41,537 nucleotides of DNA from Dimorphilus gyrociliatus (lineage: Eukaryota > Annelida > Polychaeta > Dinophilidae): positions 168,501 to 210,037 of the forward strand of contig CAJFCJ010000049.1 of assembly GCA_904063045.1 (NCBI GenBank), read 5' to 3'. The notes beneath the pieces were generated by a model. It was given only the letters and a program-made list of their open reading frames with translations, did no database searches and had not been told where the DNA came from. The translations under genes and the position numbers were made by a program. Within the stretch, counting starts at the first letter, position 1, and each line of letters starts with the position of its first letter. Shown piece after piece: positions 35,452 through 41,537 of this stretch.

Positions 35452-35622
35452 GACAAAATGTCCCCATTTTTACTCTAACCCTAACCCAACACTGGGTAAA
35501 GTAATTCTGCTTCTTTGTCCCTAACCTTCAATTTGACCTTGACATAGACAGAAATCAATGCAATTGAATTTTTCTTAACCCTAAAAAAGCCCCAAACCTA
35601 GCCCCTTCAGGGATATTTTGTC
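35452..35622. mobile_element. Short inverted-repeat element M4, nested in Tc1-C
   Basis: The left end is GGACAAAATGTCCCC and the right end GGGATATTTTGTCTC, nearly complementary. The interior contains CTAACCCTAACCC and CTTAACCCTAA strings. It belongs with M1-M3 by layout and interior. Confidence 0.65.
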
Positions 35623-35799
35623 TCAACCCCTAAAAAATTTAGCATATTATAATTTATAAAAGTTACTACTGAAAATATGTGGTCACATTTTATCCAAAAG
35701 CTTTAATGATGTTATCTGTCCTAGTTTATAATCATTTCAGACATTGCATATTTTATTGGGAATTATAAGAAACTTATCTTTTGATATCCTTTAGTTAGC

Positions 35800-36005
35800 C
35801 ATGAAAATTATTATTTACAGTGACCTTACTTTGCAAATATATCAAAGTAGTCAAAGTATTAAGTGAATGGTATGGACAAACTCGGTACCAAGGCAAGTCA
35901 GGATTGTTGTTGAAAGCTTTAGCCATTTTTCTGAGTTTTCCATTCCTATTAATCCTAGATCTAGTTTTATGATAAAACCAAAGATAAAATCAGGTAACAT
36001 GAATT
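35800..36005 (+). repeat. Partial duplication of the MAM-gene 5' region
   Basis: Positions 35803-35935 match 26963-27096 at roughly 90-95% by eye, including sequence outside the end of the relic at 26991. Positions 35966-36002 match the end of MAM exon 2 plus its splice donor (28123-28160; residues MIKPKIKSG). The order and strand are as in the source; about 1 kb between the two parts is missing. The exon piece has no full reading frame. Confidence 0.75.
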
Positions 36006-36573
36006 TGAATTCCTTAATTCTTTTTTAATTTCTGTCTTGGTCTTCTTTGAAACTTTTCCCGGTCCCCCAAAATTGCCAACCTTCTTATAAGTTGGTTTTG
36101 CAATGTATTCCACTGTTGATTTCTTTAGCTTAAGAAAAGTTTAGTCATTTGAACCATTTTCAATTTCGTACAAGATATAGGGTATTGGCAAAAAAAATCC
36201 ATTAATCTTATTCTCTTTTTCAACAAATGTTCCATTTCTTCATAATAAAACTGTAATAGATTTCCAATGTTTTCGTACATAAAGCATAGCTATTCTGATT
36301 AGTTAAGGGGATAAAATAGTAAAATTTGTCAAAAAAGGTATCACATTTTCATTTGTGACTGTAGATTTTTAGTGACATTCATACTGACAAGTTTTCTTTT
36401 ATTCAGACTATTTATTTAAGTTTGTATATTTATATCATTCAACTGAAAATAACTTTCTTTCAAAACAAATATTTGAAAATTAATGTTTTAGAATCTCAGT
36501 AGTCCTCAGTACTTATATCAATCAACTGCAAAATAGTAACAATTTTCTGTAAAATAGTAGAACCAAGTAGAAT

Positions 36574-36743
36574 TTATAAGTTTTCTTCTTTAAAGTTTAA
36601 ATTTAGATGATTGTCCATATCTGATTTTATAATGACGTATCCTCTGATAAATTCTCTGCAAGAAGGACAATCTGATTTTGGAAGATTTGATAAACAATCC
36701 TTCCAAGTAATTACGTGATAACAAGGCAACAGTAGAATATTTG
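36574..36743 (-). CDS. RING-finger C-terminal exon (partial gene)
   Basis: An acceptor (TATATAG) at 36744-36745 leads into ANILLLPCYHVITWKDCL, then CPSCREFIRGYVIIKS and a stop at 36574. This is the second half of a C3HC4 RING finger of the IAP/MUL1 type, with the Cys-His pair LPCYH, the next Cys in WKDC and the final Cys pair CPSC. Such domains act as ubiquitin ligases. The first Cys pair should lie in an upstream exon at higher coordinates. A candidate stretch near 36770-36860 (CSISC, FCKIK) exists, but joining it would need an intron of only about 23 bp. Partial or decayed. Confidence 0.55.
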
Positions 36744-37316
36744 CTATATATTAAATTAAATTTTACATGTAAGATTAGTTTTTATCTTGCAAAATTCATT
36801 TGATTGACAACTAATTGAACAATCTAAGGAGCCTTCTGAATTTCTTAAATATAAACTGACTTTAGTTGAAAACTAAAGTCAAAATAACAAAGAAACATAG
36901 CAAAAAAAAGAGATGTAAATTACCTTTTGAACATTAAAAAGTAGAGTAAAAAAATTGGAAATTTATTCATTATATTATATCTGCAATCAGTAAAAGTTAT
37001 AAATTTTTTTAGAGTATTAACAACAGAATGCAGTCATCATGTTCATCACTTATTTCGCTTTTGGACTTCTCTAGCCAGAAGTGATATGATGATAAATAAG
37101 TGAATTTAATACTGATTAGAACACAGAAAAACATGATTTCTCATGTTCATAGATAAAAAAATCCAGTAAAATAAAGTTACTGATAAAAAAATGGAACACT
37201 AGGAATTTTTAAAGGCTGACCATAAAAGATATTTTTCTCTATAAGAAAAAATATTTTTTACTTTTTATCTTTTAAATATTGTGTTAAAGTTTGATTTTTA
37301 CATCAATTTATATATA

Positions 37317-37540
37317 GAATAGGCAAAAAGTCCCCAGCCAACTTGTAAAATTTTTATTTTCGATATTAAGATATACTGAATAACTACTTTTAATTGGTAA
37401 TAATAATTATTAATATATATAAACTAATATTCTTTACAAAAGATTATCAAAAAATTGTTTTTCTGTTATAGAATCCAGTTTTAGTAATTATATCTCGAAA
37501 AAAGGGGTTAGTTAAAAGTGAGTCTTTTTGCCTATACTGT
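37317..37540. mobile_element. mariner/Tc1-type MITE
   Basis: The ends are AGAATAGGCAAAAAG and, inverted, CTTTTTGCCTATACTG, each next to TA. The interior (about 190 bp) is AT-rich without coding sequence. It is distinct from M1-M4. Confidence 0.55.
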
Positions 37541-37908
37541 ATATACATAAAATCCGGGACATTAAGCCCCTAAATTGGACATTTCATCTATTTTGCCAGA
37601 ACATTTTAAGACTCTTATGTAGACATTTATTTCTGATTATCCAGATTAACCATGCATTCAAAAAGAACACGTCACCAGTTTTATCTATAAAAGCTCATCA
37701 GTCTCTTATCTCTAGCTGTAAACTATACTGTTTTCTGTTTGAGTCATTTTCTGTTGATCCCAGAACTCATTGGATGAAAACGTTAACAAATCTTTGTCCT
37801 AATCCTAACCATTTTCAATAGCAAAACTAAAACTTTCTGAACTTTCTTTAATAGATTGATATTATTGGCATCAAAAGTCATTCTAAAAGTAAGTATTTTG
37901 TGAACATA

Positions 37909-38007
37909 TTTGAGGTTCTATTTGTGTGAGTACTTGAGCAAATTAATAAAGGATTGGAAAGGACCAATACAAATGTATGAGCTAGAAATTCCTACTATTA
38001 CAATACA
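37909..38007 (+). mobile_element. Solo LTR fragment, family R1 (copy c)
   Basis: This stretch aligns with the last 100 bp of the R1 LTRs, including GGATTGGAAAGGACCAATAC and the end CCTACTATTACAATACA. The 5' part of the LTR is missing. Confidence 0.55.
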
Positions 38008-38088
38008 ACCGAGCATATTGATGTCATTCGTCCTAAAGGCTTTCTTTGTACTTTTTGCAGTGTGGCAAAAAGCCCATTTTAACTGGTA

Positions 38089-38240
38089 TTTCTTCTAAAA
38101 CAGGAAGAACATTTTGCACAATAAAATAACTTTAGGTCTCAGCATTTAACTTTTCAGTAATCTTCCAAACTTCAAATACTCCATCTGCGGTTATTAGTCC
38201 CAAACCATTACTCCATTGCTGCCCATATTTTTTTGCAACC
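38089..38240 (-). pseudogene. Tc1-B-type transposase relic, part 1
   Basis: The segment aligns with 12620-12780 of Tc1-B, the stretch encoding GLITSDGVFEVW and VLPVIEE, with several changes and a stop. It and the piece at 39105-39297 look like the two sides of one old element, now separated by an R1 LTR and other sequence. Confidence 0.65.
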
Positions 38241-38517
38241 CTTGTGCACTTTGGAATTATAATATAAAGAATTATAATATAAAGACTTTAGATAGATCTT
38301 ATTTTAAAGGAATTAGAATAGTGAAATATTAGAAAAAACCACTTTTTGATGGAATTAATAACCCAAACCTAAGAAAGACCTTTTTTAGTGGAATTAGATG
38401 CTTTGAATTCTAGAAAGGCTTTTAGTTCGTACAAAGTAAAATTCTCTGAACAAAACAGATGTTGCCACAGTGGTATAAACAATGGAACAAAGAACAGGAA
38501 AAAATGCATGTCAAAAT

Positions 38518-38976
38518 TGTTACATCTTATTCAATACCAGATGCTGAAAACTAAGGCTTGTTTTCGAAGTACCACATGCATAACCTATATGATATTACTG
38601 TTTTTCATACCTTTGTTGTACGTTCATTGTAAGATCATTACATTTCAACTTTGCGTTCCTTTGAACAATTGAACCCAAGCCTTGGCAAATGTATAAAAAG
38701 AAATGCATTTCCTTAGTTTGTCAGTTCAGTTTTAACTGTTAGCTAGTTGTTTAAGCTTGCTTGTTTAGAACTAAAACTCATTATACTCAATACATACTCT
38801 TTGCACGAAATACTGGCGGTTCATTGATTAATTTTGGCCGGAATTGCGTTTGTTGAGACTACCTGTGGGACGAACTTGAAAGGTGATATTTGGACCAGTA
38901 CTTTGGTTTATTGGTAAATGATTGGTGAGGACGAATTCAATCGTAATGAACTCGAGGTTCCTACAATTACCATACA
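38518..38976 (+). mobile_element. Solo LTR, family R1 (copy b)
   Basis: This 459-bp block begins TGTTACATCTTAT and ends CTACAATTACCATACA. It aligns with 19115-19551 throughout, including the TATA-like box (TGTATAAAAAG near 38690) and GTCAGTTCAG-type downstream segment. It sits between two pieces of a Tc1-B-type relic. Confidence 0.65.
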
Positions 38977-39104
38977 ATATAAAACTTTTTATACCCATCG
39001 TTTGTGCAATGCTCTGTTCTTCATTTGTAATCTTTGGATGAGAAGATCAATTCTATACTTTAAGTTTGTTTTTTCAACTTCATCCAAATTTTTTTAAGGT
39101 AAAC

Positions 39105-39297
39105 GTCTACCTCAAATTCCTTTGCTGCTGTCAACCTTTCCTTGTTTCTTTTCAGTCTCTTCATAATCCTTTTTATCCTACTGTTTTTCAATATTTCATG
39201 TATATAACTCTTTTTCAGTATAAATTTTAGACAAAAAAATTAAATTTTGAGCAAATATTAATTAATTAAATGTTGGCCTATCAAAATGTATAGTGTC
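39105..39297 (-). mobile_element. Tc1-B-type relic, part 2
   Basis: This aligns first with 13010-13090 of Tc1-B (CTTTGCTGCTGTCAACC and following) and then, after a deletion, with 13530-13640, including the GTTGGCCTATCA segment. It ends directly at the R2 LTR. Confidence 0.65.
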
Positions 39298-39866
39298 TGT
39301 AAACTTATAAACTATAGTTTGTAGATATTTTATAAATGATACTTACTATATGGTAGAAGTGTTGAAGTAGATGTTGTCTCTGGGGTAGATGGTACCGAAC
39401 TGCCAGAATCAACCCCTTTTATAGGCAAAGGATAGGATGTTACATAACAAACATGTTGACAACAACAACAAGTGTTTATTTACATAAATATGATGTAAGA
39501 ATTGACCCTTGACCGGTAACCTACACAAAGTTGTTGTTGTTTACATCACTATTACATAATATGATAACCCTTGACCCTGTTTGTTGTGAACAATCCTTAT
39601 CTGGGGTTATGTTGTTGACAGCCAAGGCATAAACAACTGATAAGGAATTGTATAAAAGCAGGGCGTAGGCAGTAACAGGCATTCAGTCCTGAATCAACTC
39701 CCTTAGTGAACAGGTCTAGTATTACTTTAGAATACAGTTATATTATTCTTACGGTTTGGTTCTATATTCATCCTTCATCAATTCTACATCTCTCTTCTAA
39801 GTGGCTTACTCCTGGTTCGGTTCTATTTGGACTAGTACTTACCTACAACCTCAGCAGGAAAGTACA
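39298..39866 (-). mobile_element. Solo LTR, family R2 (copy b), inverted
   Basis: This is the reverse complement of 23464-24028 with few differences over 569 bp. Its ends are TGTAAAC on the left and AAGTACA on the right. The flanking bases differ (GTGTC and GAAAT), so the insertion site was rearranged, or the two flanks come from different elements. Its right edge abuts the LRR frame of the receptor pseudogene. Confidence 0.8.
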
Positions 39867-41537
39867 GAAATTATCATCAAATTACCTTGCAAAGTTATCA
39901 GTTACAAACAGTAATTTAAACATATTCAAACATTAGTTTTTTGCTCCAAATTTATATTTTTTAAATTTGACAAACAATAAACTTACAAAGATTGAAAATT
40001 ACTTGAACTATTCAAATAATTTATTAGAAATATTCAATATACCCCATAATCCATTGAGAAATATCACTAATTTAAAAATGTTCATTGCCTTGAGAGTAGT
40101 TGATTTATCGAATACGAAGATAACCGTAATATCTAGCAATAGTTTGAAATTTATGAAGAGATTATCTTATCTCTATATCAAAGATTGTAAATTATTAAAA
40201 AGTGAGAAAGACATCCTATTGATAAACAATTGAAAAGTGTTTGATTTATCTGGCAGCCATCTTACAAAGCGTTCATTAAAATTTTTAGTTCAAAATCTTA
40301 AAACCATTGAAATTATTAAAAGTAATTATTTTCTACTTTGTTGTTTCACTTTTAAATATGCAACAACAATTCAAAAATGCACACCAAAATCCTCAATATT
40401 TAATACATGTTCAAATTTAATTGCTTCAACACTACTCACTATATTTTTATGGTGTTTTGGTATTTTTGCTATAATTTTAAATGTTTTTACACTAAATTTT
40501 CACATAACATTATCAAATTCAAAACGTTCAAACTTGTTTTATATTTCAATGTCATTTTCCGATCTACTAACAGCTTTATACTTGATTTTCATTTGGGCGG
40601 TGAATGCTTACTTTAAGGGAAATTTTTTTGAGCATGAAGAAAATTGGTCATCTGGACAATTTTGTAAAATTTTAGGATGTATTATGAATTTTTCAATATT
40701 GTGCTCAACTTGTAGCCTTTTATTAATCAGCTATCAAAAATATCTAGCAATTGCCTTTCCAATGAATAATACTTTTACCAAAAAAAATATTCTACAATTG
40801 TCCATTGTAAATTTTTCTCTATGCCTCTTTTTCAGCTTTCTACCAGTTTACAACTTTGATGTGATTAATTAATTTCTTAAGTTTTTAATTGTTACGTTAC
40901 GGAATGTCAAATATTATATTATTTTTAAAAAACAGAACTATTTTGGCAATTCTCCAATATGTTTTAATTTATATATAAGAAGCGAATCAGGGATGGTTCA
41001 ATGTATTCTTATATCATTTTTGGAATCGTTATCTTTGCAATATCATTGCTAAATACAATGTTTTATATTCAAATTATAACTAAGGTTAAGGAACATAATA
41101 AAACTATTGCTCTTGTAAAGAATACCGGAAGTAGGACCTTATCAAAGTCTATATATTTAATTATCTTTTCAAATCTTTTGTGTTCTCTTCCAATATCATT
41201 TCTAGGTTTGTTGAGTTGTATTTTTAAAGTGGTTTAAGAGAAAATCTCCACCAAACACCAAATAGGACTGGAATGAGGTGTGAACAACTGCAAACTGATT
41301 TAATTCGAGAATTCACACTAAATTTCTCTCCTGCACACCAAAACAATTTCTCATCACTTTTCTCTTATTAGGAATAATATCAATGCTATTTGAATTTAAA
41401 ATGAGTAATGAAGTATATACAATTATTATCATAGTTTTCATTCCCTTAAACTCAATTTTGAATCCTTTATTCCATTCATACGGAAAATGTTTGGAAAGAA
41501 TGAAGATAAAGAAAATGGAAAATGATAAGAGATGTAA
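39867..41537 (+). pseudogene. Relaxin-receptor-like (type C LGR) GPCR, 5' truncated, continues past the window
   Basis: From the LTR edge the frame shows leucine-rich repeats (FLNLTNNKLTKIEN, LRVVDLSNTKITVIS, VFDLSGSHLTKRSLKFL). The hinge follows (NYFLLCCFTF, then KCTPKSSIFNTCSNLI), as in relaxin receptors. TM1-TM4 lie at about 40420-40860. TM3 ends in SYQKYLAIAFP, matching the receptor DKY/DRY region with Asp replaced by Gln. A 75-bp intron is likely at 40861-40935. TM5 starts near 41001, TM6 ends near 41235, and TM7 (41376-41480) reads FIPLNSILNPLLHS, with the NPxxY Tyr replaced by His. Lesions: TAG after IFKH, TGA after LLINN, a frameshift near 40985 and no valid splice between TM6 and TM7. 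The N-terminal LDL-A module and early LRRs are gone. Confidence 0.75.

Larger units (their letters stand above)
35359..36361 (-). mobile_element. Non-autonomous Tc1 element carrying a duplicated host-gene piece (Tc1-C)
   Basis: Inverted repeats of about 65-70 bp start CAGTCACA and contain GTGATACC and TTTTTTGACAA. TA dinucleotides lie at 35357-35358 and 36362-36363. Reading leftward from about 36180, a worn Tc1 transposase N-terminus is visible (LKKSTVEYIAK, then KKVGNFGGPGK): the helix-turn-helix and its basic hinge. The catalytic region is absent. In its place are element M4 (35452-35622) and a segment of the MAM-gene locus (35800-36005). Confidence 0.75.

Noticed and set aside
23464-39866. 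The inverted 565-bp repeats as ends of one giant transposon
   Set aside because: The left copy has its own 5-bp target duplication on both sides, so it is a complete insertion; the interval holds ordinary genes and no polymerase or integrase of a Maverick-type element.
8970-41537. A variant genetic code as explanation for in-frame stops
   Set aside because: TAA, TAG and TGA all occur as interruptions, together with frameshifts, while the acyltransferase and MAM genes have no in-frame stop over 2276 codons.
1-41537. tRNA, rRNA, CRISPR arrays or bacterial operons
   Set aside because: I saw no cloverleaf, no regular spacer-repeat array, and no ribosome-binding or operon structure; all genes are intron-bearing.
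19574-41537. The LDL-A gene and the 7TM pseudogene as two halves of one receptor separated by inversion
   Set aside because: The LDL-A gene lies outside the inverted LTR pair, has at least five LDL-A modules (relaxin receptors have one) and its downstream side shows no LRR, so the link is not supported.

Overview
The window looks like nuclear DNA of an invertebrate animal. It is very AT-rich, its genes are split by spliceosomal introns, and the recognisable families are animal ones: an NRF-6-type acyltransferase, MAM domains, a trypsin fold, LDL-receptor class A repeats and a relaxin-receptor-type GPCR. Most introns I could fix are 32-140 bp, and two are only 32 and 37 bp. I cannot name the phylum from this sequence. 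All gene models were made by eye, from splice sites, reading-frame phase and protein motifs.

Two genes appear intact. The first is on the minus strand at 842-4784: a 10-exon NRF-6 / acyltransferase-3 gene (721 codons plus stop) with a defective mariner element in one intron. The second is on the plus strand at 27727-34807: a 35-exon gene (1555 codons plus stop) for a type II membrane protein with about eight MAM-like modules and a C-terminal trypsin-like domain whose catalytic His and Asp are replaced. This pseudoprotease is the most interesting gene here.

The rest is mostly a graveyard. There is an LRR fragment at 5.4-6.0 kb and a PHD-like remnant at 6.1-6.3 kb. A secreted tandem-domain gene (8970-11776) is split by a 1.64-kb Tc1 element. 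A second Tc1 element lies at 12.15-13.67 kb. Methyltransferase exons at 17.6 kb have a duplicated gene end. An LDL-A gene lies at 19.6-21.8 kb, and another exon is broken by a MITE at 22.0-22.2 kb. A MULE transposase at 23.2-24.9 kb is split by a solo LTR. An LRR remnant lies at 25.7 kb. A 1.0-kb Tc1 element at 35.36-36.36 kb carries a duplicated piece of the MAM gene. A RING exon lies at 36.6 kb, followed by nested Tc1 relics and solo LTRs at 37.9-39.9 kb. The window ends in a relaxin-receptor-like GPCR pseudogene that runs off the right edge.

Four short inverted-repeat elements share a variable G/C-rich terminus and CCCTAA-like interiors. Host genes and transposons therefore interact repeatedly: insertion into introns, into coding exons and into other transposons, plus capture or duplication of exon sequence.
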